Position numbers and translations under genes: made by a program. Under the pieces are notes generated by a model. It was given only the letters and a program-made list of their open reading frames with translations. It did no database searches and was not told the DNA's origin. 64,000 bases of DNA from Bimuria novae-zelandiae CBS 107.79 (taxonomy: Eukaryota; Ascomycota; Dothideomycetes; Pleosporales; Didymosphaeriaceae): NCBI GenBank assembly GCA_010015655.1, contig ML976751.1:116836-180835 (forward strand), written 5' to 3'. Shown piece by piece: positions 22,401-34,400 of the stretch; position 1 is the stretch's first letter; every line of letters starts with the position of its first letter.

Positions 22401-23600
22401 GAACTTCGGGAGACGTATACAGATCAATCTGGCAAGAAGGAAACAACATTGCATCAGCGAGTGGGTGGCATCGAACCTGTAACCTCCCAACCTCCTACTG
22501 CGCCCGAAGGTAAAGCGAAAACCGAGGCTGTAAAGGTTCAGGATGGTTCTGCCCCAGTGGTTCAACCGGTTACACAAGGTGCCCGCTCGTCACGCTTCTT
22601 TCCCAAGCCTCAGCCAACTACAAAGCATGAATCTCCGCCTCCTCCCGAGACAGAGTCTCACCCAGCTTTCAGTGGCGACACATCTCATCCGGTGGTGAAG
22701 ATGCCGAAGCCCTCACCTCGAGTGCGACTACCACCTGCTGCTGTGGAACCCGCTACGCAACTTGAGGCCCCGGTCAGTATGCCGTCCAGAAGTCGTCTCG
22801 GTCTCGGCGCGCGGCCTCTTGCCCTCACGCAAGAATGGCAGGCGAGGTTTAATAGCCTTCTAGAGAAGCCTACCGCCCAGGGTACAGCGCCTGCACCAAT
22901 TACTAGGCCCGTGTCCGGTGCGCAGGTATCCCTACCTGCGAAGCCCGGCTCTTTCGCCATAGCTCCATCGTCGAAGGCGCCCCTTGAGGTCCGCAAAACT
23001 TCTGCATCGGCCACTGTTTCTCTGCCCCTCTCTGGCAGCCGAAAGAGCTTTATCAATGATGGCAGCAGTGACGTCACTACCCGTACTGGCGCTGAAGACC
23101 TCCTGGAGGACAGGGAATTCGGCTCCTTGCCGACCGTGAAGGTGCCTAAGACACCCCACCTAGCTGCTAACGAGCCGCCTGTCGGTTTCCCGCCCAATGT
23201 CCGGCAATATTCCAAGTACGGCCACAAGTTCTACCCTACAAGCAAACCTCCGCTGTTGGAGCAGAGGTTGGAAAAATCTGCGCAGACCATCGATGTCACT
23301 ATTCGCATTGGCAAGATCCAGGATACCATCACAAAAGAGATGCCCATTAGACGTAAGGGAGGTAGAGGTTATGTTCAGCAGAAGCCACGGCGCAATGCCC
23401 CGAACGGTACGGACAGTACGCCTTCTAACGGACCGAATCCACGTTCCCGCAAGCCTTCCAATCAGCAAGGTCAAGGAACGGGTGCTAGTAGCTCGTCTCG
23501 TGGTCCAACGGGAAATCCTTGGTCGAGCAGTCGGTCTACTCCATCTCATACCAGCCCTTGGAATACTAAGCGGCAAACACCCGCCGCTCCGGTCCATTGA
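19470..23600 (+). CDS. Large intrinsically disordered fungal protein
   Basis: Two exons, 19470-19778 and 19827-23600, join over a 48 bp intron in phase 0 to 1360 residues. The protein is low in order throughout, rich in P, S, A, Q, K and T. Distinct features: an acidic-aromatic patch, KWADIDDDEDDWAPDTVQW, near residue 295; a Ser/Arg-rich stretch (RRRNSSN, RRMSFDRR) near 530-550; a strongly charged helical or coiled-coil segment (LRKQKEKEREAKEEAEKKER) at about 645-680; repeated Pro/Ala/Lys segments; a conserved-looking WGNFHAHIRQDDRD near 930; VRQYSKYGHKFYPTSKPPLL near 1225; and a basic Gly/Arg tail (RRKGGRGYVQQKPRR) close to the C-terminus. The layout recalls RNA-binding or translation-associated scaffolds, but I cannot name a family. 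There is no signal peptide. Confidence 0.8.
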
Positions 23601-24655
23601 GGGCTTTTGACCTTACTAGAGGGTACCACGAGCTCTTACGTCACTCGCATTACGTTGTAGCATGACTACGGACGTTCTCATAACTGTGGCGTTTGGCTCT
23701 CGTCGACATTCGCTTATCTGCATAGAGGGCGTTTACCAGCACTTGTTTCACTCCGATACAAGAAGGTTTCTGACGGAACAGGCGTACATTGGTTTGGGTA
23801 CCCTTTGTATTTATGTCACTGTTTTCTTTCTTTCTTGCACATCAGCATACCTTTTGCGACTCTGTACCAGTACTGCTTGCTGCGGTGCAATCAGTTCAAT
23901 TTTTCTCTGCAAGGGGCTCTGCAGTTCGCAGCTCCTTCGCTCTTTCGATCTGGGCATCTAATTTTGAGGACCCTGTCCATGAGACATGACGACCATTGGG
24001 AAACGTGTGCCATGCCTCGACTGTGCGCGTTTGAAGGTCTTCGGGAAAGGGAAGACTAGCGTGTGCAGTTTCTGCGTGCTCATGGCTGATGATGGATGCT
24101 CCGATTAGATGCTTCCTCCTGTACTGCGAACAATATTCCAAACCCCCTGTTGTCTTAACATGTCTTTGTGATTCCTCAACCCTGCTTTGATTTGGCCCGC
24201 CACATATTGAGGGCGGACAATGGCAGCCTAACGTACTAACGAAACTCGGCTAGTACGAGGCTCCTTCACGAACCTCCTTTAAATGAAATCAGCCCCAATA
24301 TGTCGTGAAACGATCCGCGCCGTTATAGCTATTGCGAGGAGCTACAAAGAGTTGGCAATTAAGGTGTGCATTCTTAAAGACCTTGTATAGTGACGACGTT
24401 CTTGTGGACCCGTCTTCCGACTCGTACGATACGCGAAATACAAGGCCAGGTCCAAGGAGTGCATGACTTCGGAGATATTTCCAGGAGATCCCTACCAACA
24501 AAGCAAAGGCATGATATAAGCTCTCGCCGCAGCGTCTATTCGGACGGAACTTCAACCCCACAGCCCGACAGCTTCCACCGTCTCCCAATTCAACGAACCT
24601 GGTACGCAGCATCGACGTTGATATCTCGCCCAGCCTCTCCCACCCCATCCCGACA
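23601..24655. other. Unassigned intergenic stretch
   Basis: 3' flank of the large gene and upstream region of the next. Short frames exist on both strands without family resemblance or splice support. Confidence 0.35.
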
Positions 24656-25156
24656 ATGCCGTCCTTCCTAAACAAGATCCTTCACCCCTCGGCTTCGTCG
24701 TCGAGTAGAAATCCCTACGCCGCACCCAACCACGCACGAACCACGCCCTTGAGCCCACCGTCTACAACCGCACCGCGCACCTTCGAGGCTGGAGCGCAGG
24801 CGCAACGAGGGCTTCTGCGTCCGGCGTCGCCGCGGGAGCAGCGCGATTACCTCGCTGAGGCGCGCGAGGTCGTGGGCAGGGATCCTGTTACAGGAAGGCC
24901 TGTGTATCGAACCCAGCACCAGCAAACTTCCCACACTCAGCCTCTTTCTCGAGGAGGGATTACAGACAGAGAGGATGGAGACAGAGTGGAGAGAGAGGAA
25001 GGCTGGAGCGTGTACCAAGAAACCAACGCCGAGCGCGCAGCTAGGGGCCAGGGCGCGAGCGGGACGAAGTATGATCTCTTCGTGCAGGAGATGCAAGCGC
25101 GGAAGGTGGGGAGGTGGAGGGCGCCGGAGGGGGGGTTTTATGCGCCTGGGAGGTAG
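24656..25156 (+). CDS. Hypothetical protein, 166 residues
   Basis: A single-exon gene with strong coding composition. The N-terminus (MPSFLNKILHPSASSSSRNP) is basic and Ser-rich but has no clear signal peptide. The middle has REQRDYLAEAREVVGRDPVTGRP, and the C-terminal third (NAERAARGQGASGTKYDLFV, then MQARKVGRWRAPEGGFY) is charged and looks conserved. No membrane helix or known domain. I have no functional call. A 15 bp minisatellite begins about 100 bp after the stop. Confidence 0.65.
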   Translation: MPSFLNKILHPSASSSSRNPYAAPNHARTTPLSPPSTTAPRTFEAGAQAQRGLLRPASPREQRDYLAEAREVVGRDPVTGRPVYRTQHQQTSHTQPLSRGGITDREDGDRVEREEGWSVYQETNAERAARGQGASGTKYDLFVQEMQARKVGRWRAPEGGFYAPGR

Positions 25157-25260
25157 TAGTGGGGAAGAAAAAAGGTTGTTGTGGATGGAAGGGTGGGTGA
25201 GGGAGGTGGTAGGATAGGACAGGTGTATAAGGGGAAGGGGGAAGGTGGTGAGTGAGAAAG

Positions 25261-25324
25261 ATGGGGTAGTGATAGATGGGGTAGTGATAGATGAGGTAGT
25301 GATAGATGGGGTAGTGATAGATGG
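25261..25324 (+). repeat. 15 bp minisatellite, four copies plus a partial
   Basis: The unit ATGGGGTAGTGATAG is repeated four times with a single substitution (ATGAGG in the third copy) and a partial fifth. It lies in the 3' flank of the 24656 gene. Confidence 0.9.
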
Positions 25325-25564
25325 TTGTGGGTGTGTGATGCTTTGCGCAACGATGAGGGAATAATCAAAATGCTGGTATAACAATTGGCCGGAACGAGAT
25401 GTTGGACCGTGAACGAGGTGATGCAGCGTGCGCAGAGCAATCCATCATAGGGTAGCGTCCCATACTTCCGCGCCAGACCAGAACGTAGAGCACCCTATGT
25501 AGCCAAAACACAGGTTTCCCCCAAGCCCAACGCTACCGACATCGTGCAGAATCGATGCACCCTA

Positions 25565-25566
<2 letters not shown>

Positions 25567-25600
<34 letters not shown>
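25567..25600 (+). repeat. Poly-C tract (34 C)
   Basis: An uninterrupted run of 34 cytosines preceded by CCTAAA, so the first bases resemble a telomeric CCCTAAACCC junction. The true length may differ because such runs are hard to sequence. Confidence 0.85.
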
Positions 25601-25602
<2 letters not shown>

Positions 25603-26677
25603 ACCACGCCTCGAACTGCCGCACGCTACTCATCACACCCTCCCTCCCCTATTCCCCTATAGAATCGTAGCGAACCACCCCCCAAAAAAAGCCATCAAGT
25701 TTAGCAGCAAAAAACAGATTGAACTCGGCCAACCTCATGCTCAACTCCTCGGCACCAACACCGCTGTGCCAAGTGTTGCAGCATCAGGGAAACCGAGACC
25801 ATCTGTTCGATAAAATGCGGGGTTTTGAGGTTTATTAGTAGTAGGGGTGAGGGTGGGTTTAGAGGGTTTGCTTGGGGTGCGACTTTGCTGGTATGTGCGT
25901 AGCTGCATATGGTATGCAGCAGCGCGCGTATAAGCGAAGATTTGGCTAGATATTTATAGACTTACTTAGCGCATAACGGTCTGGCATGAACCTAAACTTT
26001 GGAAAAGAAGAGACTCTGAGTACACCTAAGAGGGGATGCGGATTGCCGCTCTCGGGAAAAGGAAAGGTATTACCGTTATCATGGACGCGGTGAGGGGGTA
26101 CGGAATCGGATCGGATGCTCGCCTCCAGCGGTCAGCAAAAGGGAAGTGACACTGTCCTGTGGGACAACTAGGCTGGATTTTGGCTTTGATTGTGGGTAGG
26201 TACTTTCCTTAGGATGCCTGCTAGTTGGGAATACACATAGGATGAGCGCATTCCATTGAGTATGAGCCAAGAGGTTAGTCGTGTAAGGTCGAGGTTTGGA
26301 GAGTCAGATGTGCGGGGAGTTGCTTTGTGTGGAGGTAGAATTTTCTGTTTAAGCAAAGATGCATTTGAGTCTCTTAGGCACCGGAGACGAAGGTTCGCCC
26401 TGCGATGGTTGAGCTATATAGCCGTGGCATCTAAGCTTCGCGAGACACAGCCGCCTCTACGGAAGATCAGTATGTGTGCATATAATTGCGCCGAAGGCGT
26501 TCCAGAATAGAATCCTTCAGACAGCAACCAATCTTTCCTTCCCCTCTACATGTATCGTTACCTCAACGTCAGGGACGTTCCATGCTGCCGAGAAACCCTG
26601 AATAAACCAAAACCAAGCGTTTGTGTCTGAACCATGCATTCGAGCCCGCCACCATTCCCTCCGACGATGCACGTCAC
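25601..26677. other. Unassigned intergenic stretch
   Basis: No gene recognised between the poly-C tract and the end of the F-box pseudogene. Confidence 0.35.
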
Positions 26678-28373
26678 CTAATCATAATTCTCCCCCGAGG
26701 TACCACCCTCCATAAATTTCTCATAGCTGTCATAGCTCTCAAAAAAACGCGCCGCCACGCCAGCAGCCTTGAAAACTCCTGCGACGCCCCCAACGTCCAC
26801 ACGCTGTCGAAGCCAGGTTAAGACCGACATCTGGTTGCTTGAATTTTGTCTGAGATCCTCGAGAAAGTCGGTAATCCACACAATCTCATCCAAAGTTGTC
26901 GCGTCCGTTTCGTATTTCTTAACGCGCTGTACTTTTTTGAACGCGGAAAAAGCGTCGAGGGGAGGAGTGACGTCGCAGCACATGCTGATAGTTTTCAACT
27001 GCGAAAGCGCATGTATCTCTTTAGAAAGACCGCAGAGCCATAGCAATGTCATGGGGTTGGCGCCGGTGATGGTGAGAGCTTGTATGTTGGGAGGAAGCAA
27101 TTGGCTCAAGGTGAGTTGCTGGGTGGTTGGTGTATGTGTCGTGAAGGATAGTAGGATTTGCGGTACTTCCAGGGAGTGCAGTTTCGAAGCAGTGTGTGGC
27201 GATGCCGTTGAATGGCAGCTCAGATTGTCCTCAAGTTTTTATCAGCTTACGTCGAAGTTCTTGTCGAGAACAATTTTCAGACTCTCCATGCAGTGTTGCA
27301 GTCGATGCGATGGAGGCAAACCTTGGAGAATAGCCGTTGCGAAGGGATAGCAAAGAGACCATATGTTGCTTGTTATACATTCATCTGCAACGCCTGTACT
27401 ACAAATCGTGAGAACCACATTTCTGATTGATACTCGGTGTTTTAATGACATCATGGTGGCCAAGAAGTCGGAAAGGTAACCCGCCGGGGGAACTTTTAGT
27501 TTTAAGGTGTCGGCGTTGAAAGGTGCGTAACGTGCGTTGTGAGGACTGGTCCGAGCAACCAACGAATAAAATTGCAAGGTGAAATCGACTTCGAAAACTT
27601 GCAGGGCCGGCATCGGGACGAAGACGCGGAAGCCAACATTTGGTGACGCAGTCTGGAAATGCCGCAACTTTGTCAAGTCAACGAGGGATGCCGAGACACA
27701 GGGAACATCTTGCCGACGGGACATAGAGAGAAGAGACGCATCCACTAGACCATATCATCGTCTTTTTGCCCTACCTGGAAATCGAGATGTGTCAGGTTGG
27801 GAAGCATGGTGAGCAGCATGCCGAAGACTGCAGCTGGATTCCCTTTGGAGATCTCTCTGGCCCAGGGGGCAGTGTTCCACTTAGAACCATCGTCGCGTAT
27901 CCAGGATGACTTGTGACGCTTGATATACTTTTTGGCCTCGATGGAAAATTCGTTGCAGTTGAAGCCGCGCATCCTTGCGTAGCTATCCTTTTGCTGTATG
28001 GGGTCATTCCAAATTTCGAACACCAAATGCTCACCTTGGTTGACAAGAATCGGTCTGTCGAGAAGGGTCCGTACGAAGCGCTGCTTGAGTCAGGACGACT
28101 TTTCGTGTTTACGCTAGCTGTGCGCGTTGTACCGTGACTTTCAAGAAGCTTTCGATGCTCTGAAATAGACCCTTGTTGGGCACTTACATAAAAACCAGGC
28201 AAACCAGGCGATCCGTTCTCCTTGAAATTCGCAGTAGTCTGTAGGAGAGCGCACTGCGCGATGTGAGAGACCTTACTCGCCAGAGCAAGACCATAGAGCG
28301 CCTGCCTATCGCCATGTAGACGTTCCACGATATACAGAACGAGCTCGTCGGACAACGCGTTGAGCGACACCAT
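26678..28373 (-). pseudogene. Decayed F-box/LRR-type protein gene
   Basis: Exon 1 (28188-28373) encodes a good F-box: ALSDELVLYIVERLHGDRQA followed by LYGLALASKVSHIAQCAL. An intron of roughly 100 bp, with its acceptor at 28083 or 28080, leads to a second exon (RFVRTLLDRPILV, then HLVFEIWNDPI) that continues to a leucine-rich LPNLTHLDFQ. Here the frame breaks: a stop at about 27745 is cured only by shifting one base, after which the sequence carries on naturally (VDASLLSMSRRQ, then LTKLRHFQ). About 500 bp later two adjacent in-frame stops (TGA TAA, near 27240) interrupt an otherwise open frame that runs to 26678. F-box proteins are substrate adaptors of SCF ubiquitin ligases. The alternative, very short introns, would need a 21 bp intron at the second site and fails to restore frame at the first. 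Confidence 0.68.
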
Positions 28374-28413
28374 GATGAAATACAGTCCACGCTTGTTCCA
28401 GCAGGTGCAACTA

Positions 28414-28646
28414 CGAGGAGCTCGTTTTTAGTGAGGAATAAGCCAAGGTTTTTTCAATCTAGCAGTGCTGCATTACAACCGCAATATCAATTATTTAATT
28501 TATAAAAATCCAAGAGCTAAAAGAGGAGACTTAGGGATATTTTCTTGTATATCTAACTTTCTTTAATAGTTATTTTAAAGGGTTTTAATGTTGGGCTGTC
28601 AGATCGAAAAACCTTGGCGTATGCCTCACTAAAAACGAGCTCCTCG
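28414..28646. mobile_element. MITE with about 46 bp inverted repeats and TA target
   Basis: The ends CGAGGAGCTCGTTTTTAGTG (left) and its near-exact reverse complement (right) form inverted repeats of about 46 bp with two or three mismatches, flanked by TA on both sides (28412-28413 and 28647-28648). The element is only 233 bp, with an AT-rich interior and no coding capacity. TA target and size fit a Tc1/mariner-derived MITE. Its TIRs differ from those of the mariner at 11779 and of the two pogo-type elements, so the source transposase is not in this window. It ends 41 bp before the ATG of the F-box pseudogene. Confidence 0.85.
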
Positions 28647-28648
28647 TA

Positions 28649-29652
28649 AGCGCGCACAGGCAACAAACAGACCGCGAGAAAGACCGCGAGAAAGACCGCG
28701 GCGCTGCCGTCTCTTCACAAATACGAGTCCGCAGGGTAGGAGCTGTGAATGTGTCAAACAAAAGGTTATACCAGTAGAATGAGCGCGTTTTCAGCCGTGG
28801 CAGCTGCACCTCCCTTGCATACGCACCAAACAACCCCTTCAGGACCTGACCGGTCAGTCACCAAAAAACCACACTGCCAACAAGCGGCGTCTTCAAGCCG
28901 GTGCGGTCGTCTCTTCGAAGGTACAAGACAGACGGGCGCGAGCTGTAATCGCTCAAGAGGAGAGATTGTAGTTGCAGAAGGAGTGTTCCGTTCGCTACTG
29001 AGCTGTGCCATGCGGCGGCTGTTTACCTGGCGAACCGAGAGACGTGCATGCTTGTGCAAACATATTGGTACGACACGACGAAACAAGCATCAAACATTTG
29101 AACCGAACGATTCACCGCTCTCGTCCCCAGCATCTGTCTTATCAACATTGTAATGATCCCGCTAAAGCCGAGCACAATCGACATCTCCAATCACTCAGAA
29201 TCTCACACCACCAGCACAGTCGCAGTGACGATTCATACACAATGTATTAAGTATGCGCAATATCCATGCATCTGATATCTACAGAGCCATCGGCTCGCAC
29301 CCATGCTAACAGTATGAAAAGCGGGAATTATATGTACAATCCCGCAAATGATGCACCCACCATCCCACCGCATATAAACAGCCCTGCCACATATAGAAAA
29401 AAGCCGATAGCCCCAGAATGCCCACTATGCCAGGTTCAAAATTGAGTCCAGAATCAATGGTATTGGAGTTGCAGTCGTTGAAAAACTAGGAGAGGGACCG
29501 GTATGCAGAAAGGATTGCCAGATGAGAACGCCAGTCTAATGCAGTGCAAAGTTGGAACAGGATGGTATTGCCCGTGAATTGAAAAAGACATGTGAAAAGG
29601 GGGAGCAGGTAGAGTAGCCTAATAGGTAGAAGAGTCGTGGTCGTCGAGCATA
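28649..29652. other. Unassigned stretch; short 12 bp tandem repeat at its left end
   Basis: Just right of the MITE, AGACCGCGAGAA is repeated 2.7 times (28669-28700). Otherwise I see no supported gene before the end of the GH79 gene. Confidence 0.4.
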
Positions 29653-31454
29653 CTACAATGAGCCGAGTGAGGCCGCGAGGGATAATGATGAAATGAGGAT
29701 GGCGGTCCAGATGGCCGTGTCCGCGCCTGTAATTGCTTTTGCTCCGGAGTTCTTTCTTCGACTCCCCGATGTGGTGCTTCCGTCGACCTTGGTGACCTTA
29801 TTCGTACCAAGCTGCCAGTCGAGATTGGCGACTACGGCTTCGGAGTCGCGCACAGAGACAGACGCCGCGCCGTTGCCATCTAGTTCAAGCTGATAGATAC
29901 TTGCGTCGACAACGCTAGCCGTCCCGTCTAGGTCGGAGTACGTAATGCCGTTCCATGTAGTGCCGGTTAGTGAGTCAGCGCCAGGCGCCGTCAGGTAAGA
30001 GAGATAGATCTTCTTGTTTGCGTTCTCGGCGCCCCAATTCAGGTTGAAAGTGAAGCTGCCTTTGTTTGAAACAGATTCGTTGGCTTGTTTGGAGTTAATC
30101 ATGATGATGCCCTGCAGGGCATTGTTCGCGTAGGCAGAATAGGCGCGGATGCGTCCTGTGTAGTCACCACCAGCGTCGCCCACGTCCAGGGCCCCTATTT
30201 GCGTCGTTCCGTTTCCGTTGCCAATAATCTGTGCTACCGCTGCATGTGCGTAGTAATTCGGCCGTACAAAGGGGCTTTTCCCGTACTTGGTAATCGGCTG
30301 CCAGGCACTGGCATTCGAGTTGTCGGTCATGTGCATCTGCACTGAGGACACGTTCAGAGTTGCCATGTACATGAAAAAATTGAGCGTCCAGAGCGAGGCT
30401 CCGAAAGTGTCGCTGACTTGGTGCATGCCAATCGGCCCGACGGAACACATTTCTCGCAGGACATACGGAACACCGGTGTCGAGAGCGATCCCGACTTGTT
30501 TTTCCCAGTATTTGAACTGCGTGTTCGTTTGGTCCATGTCCATGAGATCGTCGAGAGTGATGGGGGTCGGAGTAACACCGATGACTGTGAAAGGTAAGTA
30601 TTTCGCAAAAGCTTGTATACGTGCAACAACGTACAGTAAAAATAGTCATGCTGATTCCACCAGCCGACGTAGTACTCCCCATTCATCTGGTTTAGTATCC
30701 CGTTGTTGTTCAGCATCCCAATCTCAAACGTCGTACCGATAGTCGACGCGGTGCCGGGCGGCTCGAAGAACATGGATGCCATGCCTGCAGGCTTGAGGAC
30801 TTTCTGGTAAACGGTGTCGGCACGCTCCATGAACTCCTCCGTGTAGATCTTGCCATCCCAAGGCGCCGCACGCATGCCGTTCTCGAGATACAGATCCGGC
30901 TCGTTGCCAATTTCGAACGAGTATAAACGGGTGTTTTTGAGATTGTTCACGACTGCCTCGGCGTGCGTGGCGATTCGATCCAGGTAATCGCTGCCCTTGT
31001 ATGCGAGATTGAGCCCGTACGTAATGTATGTGCCTGCCGGAAAGCGGTCGAGCGCGGCGAGGTAGTTGGGTCCGATAATCATGGAGTCTGCGGCTATGGC
31101 TCCTTGGGCAGATATATTGGGATTTCTCTTCCAGCCAAAGTCTTGATAGTCGGGGTCGTAGATCATGTAGTCCTGCGTGTTCCCACCTACCCGGATGTGC
31201 GGAGGCGCCCCGGAGTAGTCGGCCAGGTTCTGCAGCAGCCGTATGGAAAAATTGTTCGCATCGTTCCACCCCGTAAACGAGAAGAGGTTCGATGGCTCGA
31301 TGCCGAAGCCTGCAAACGAAGGGTCGAGGTTGTCCGAGACGCTGGCGCCGGCACGACTAGGAGATGGCGACAGCGACAGTGATTGTGCGTACAAAAGAGA
31401 GGGAAAAAAGGCGCCTAAGCAAAAACACGCTGGACAAGATAACGAGGGCAACAT
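29653..31454 (-). CDS. Glycoside hydrolase family 79 (beta-glucuronidase type), GPI-anchored
   Basis: Exons 30635-31454 and 29653-30584 join over a 50 bp intron in phase 1 to 583 residues. I chose the ATG at 31454 because it puts a signal peptide (LSCPACFCLGAFFPSLLYAQ) at the N-terminus; the frame stays open for 39 codons upstream. GH79 landmarks: an N-terminal FAGFGIEPSNLFSFTG; PPHIRVGGNTQDYM; the acid/base glutamate in FEIGNEPDLY; the second catalytic glutamate in VPYVLREMCSVGP; then a beta-sandwich C-terminal domain ending in a Ser/Gly-rich linker and a hydrophobic tail (TAIWTAILISSLSLAASLGS), the layout of a GPI signal. Fungal members remove glucuronic acid from arabinogalactan proteins or related glycans. 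It probably acts at the cell surface or wall. Confidence 0.9.
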
Positions 31455-34400
31455 GGCTGGCCTCTTTGGACGCGGCCGGTCTGCAATTGAGGTTGTGGAG
31501 GGTGGAAGGGCAGGGACGCGGGTGAAGAGCAAACAAAGCTGCAAAGTACCGGCGCGCGGTTCGCTAATCAAGAATTATTGGATCTATTTGGGAAAGAGCC
31601 GCCGGCGTGGCAGGGAAGGCGCGCGGGATGGCTAGGGGTGCGCGGACGTCACCGGCGGAAGCGCTCACAACACTCAGGGCCCTCTGGCGCCGGCATGAAC
31701 GGGCTTCATGATGTCACGCAAACTGTCTGGCGTCTTGGACACATGATGCATGAATGGCATTCGATGGGTGCCCGCGGATGCTGGCAGTGCTGTCTCGCCG
31801 TGGAAGCCATCGGGTTCTCGCAGCACACCACGTCAGCTATTTCGCCGCAGCCTGTGGGGCGTGACGCACGTGAATGCCACCATCCCCAAAATGCTGCCGC
31901 ACATGCCGACATGCTCACCCAGCGGCGCCGGGGGTTTGCAGACATTGCCAGCCAAAATCGGGACCCCTGTGCCGATCCAAGGAGCTGGCGCGGCGGATGA
32001 GGGAGTTGCCCACCGTCCGAAGCGCGTGCTGTAGCAGCGGCGCCCACACTGACGAGGACCCTGATTTTCACGACAGGTCTACAGGCGTACAGGCGTACAG
32101 GCGTACACTGCAGGCCTCTGGTTTTGGGCCACCCGTCTGCTGTGTCTGTGGGAGCGCGCGCGACGCACGATTCATATCTAATTCCCGGACGCGTGTTTCA
32201 CGGCACGGCGCTCGCTTCCATCTCTCGGCGCAAGCCTCAACAAACAAAAGCCATCGTTCATCGCCTAGCAATCAAGCCTCTTGTTTCATGTCAATCAGCA
32301 TTGTTTCTGCCTATAGCGTGCACCGATTTTTTTTCCTACCACCACCCCTACTACCACTACACCGGCATCACCCATGACGTTACAGCTTGCCACTGAAAAG
32401 AGTACCCTTTGCTGTTTTTTCTTTCTCTGACGTCTTGTGGGGTAGGGCACACCTGGACCTTCATCTCCAGCGTCCAGAGTTGCCCTTAAAAGTGCTTTTA
32501 CTGCGTGGGGCCGCTAGGACGGACACCATGACCCTGCAACGCTTCAGGAGGTGGATCTGTTGGGCATCAGGATAGACTTGTCAATATTAACAAGCGTTAA
32601 CCTGACGTAGCTGCCTTGGCACAAAGTACTGATGGGCAGAGCTGGCAGAGCCTAGGAGCCAACCGCTGAAGTTCCAGGCGGTTTACTCCCCTATGCCTCC
32701 TTTGGTGTAGTATTTCCCATCGTGTGATCGGCAATCCGTCGACTACCATAGGTAGCCTAGCTTCGTAGTATCTCTTCCGATGACAACCGCCATACCGGCT
32801 CTTCGACGCTGACCGACACCATCGCGAAGTTAGACGAATGAGATTCGAGTTGCGAGCTCATGCATAATCAAGGTGGGTGGGAATGGACTGTTCCCGTGCA
32901 CAGAGCATTGCTAGGCCTGGCATTCAAGGTTCAAAGTCTGGAGGTCACCGCCACCATGTTCACGTTACCTCGCACACAGCTGCGATTGAACAGCAAGATC
33001 CCGCTGTACAAGATGGGAAAGCTATAATCCGATACCCCACGATGATCTGCCACGCGACCCATCCATGGATGGTGTGTTCACACGTACTCCGGAAACCCAG
33101 GAGCACTTGAGGCTCGAGCTAAACGGCGCGTGCATACTAGCTGACGTTGATCCAGTTCCTTGGGTCTGCGCCTTGCATTAAAGAACGCACCAAGATCGTG
33201 CGATGCTTACCGTCGGCCGACTCAAAATCGGCCACGAAAAACCTCTTCTTCACGATAGCCCGAGGCAATGCGGGTCTATGGATGCCGTCATAGTCCAAAT
33301 GTTTGCCGATTGATGTACTGTCTGAATTCTTCAAACCCAGCATCAGCTACCTTACAATTATAGCACATACTCGCTCGAACATACGACCATGTTGTCAAGT
33401 AAGCGCCGCGTAATCAGCTGACAGCGCACTGTCAGCCGTTATCTCAAACGACTTCATTTCCCGAGCTTCGCTCCTTCCTGTTCATCCAATTCGTTCAAAT
33501 GCAGCTTCCCTCCCAGACGCTGGGTACCATAAGTACAATAAGTCATACCGCGAATCCTTGATTCTGACAGGATGCTTGAACCACCGGAAAGATTACAGTA
33601 ACCCAGGCGGCGGCCTATGCTTACGGGAGCCGACCGGGAGCCGACCGGGCGCCTTCAAATGTTTCTGCTAGGAATCACCGTCACTATCGGCGCATATCAG
33701 CGACTGCCTGCTGAGCCTACCACAAGCTACGATAGGAGCGTTTCATTGCACAACATGTGGAATCAGCAAAGGCAGTCAGCTTTCTCGCATTAGGTCATTT
33801 GGAATCATATGCAACAGCCTTTTGGAGCCACCCATATCACTTACGAGGTGAGAAATCGCACGCTGGCAGCGTAATATCTCAACGGAGCGAACTTAGCCGC
33901 TGTGCAGACCTTCATTACTCCCAGCACTACATTCGTGGAAAACGTTGAACCATTGGATTCGGCAGCATACTTTCCTGTACATCGCTCCACAATGGCCGTG
34001 TCGGTCATGTAGCAATTTTCCTTCCCATTTTTGCTCCATGGTATCACTGGAATGGATATTCGATTCTCCAAGATGACCTTCTCAACGGACTACCTTGAAC
34101 ACCATCGGCGCAATAGTCCTGTTCAGCTACAAAAGGGCTTGTGCACTGAGCATGATCATTCCAAGTTGCAACGTCGCTTACAGCGTTTATTCTCTGACAG
34201 AGAGTCTTGAACAGGACCTACCTGGGTGTTCCGTTCGGTTTCGCTCAGTGATCGTGGATGACGACGACTTTGTCCGTAGACGCATCCTCGTGCGTACGAT
34301 CTAGCGTACAAAGTTCGGCCACAGCAAGTTGCTTTTACTGCAGAAATGAAGAAGTTCAGCGTGAGTGGCAACAGCGTGAGGAGCCTCCGGCCAGGGCCAC

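Noticed and set aside
27715..27775. 30 bp intron to explain the F-box frame break
   Set aside because: GT-AG ends exist but removal leaves the wrong frame and the length is below known fungal introns; a one-base loss explains it better.
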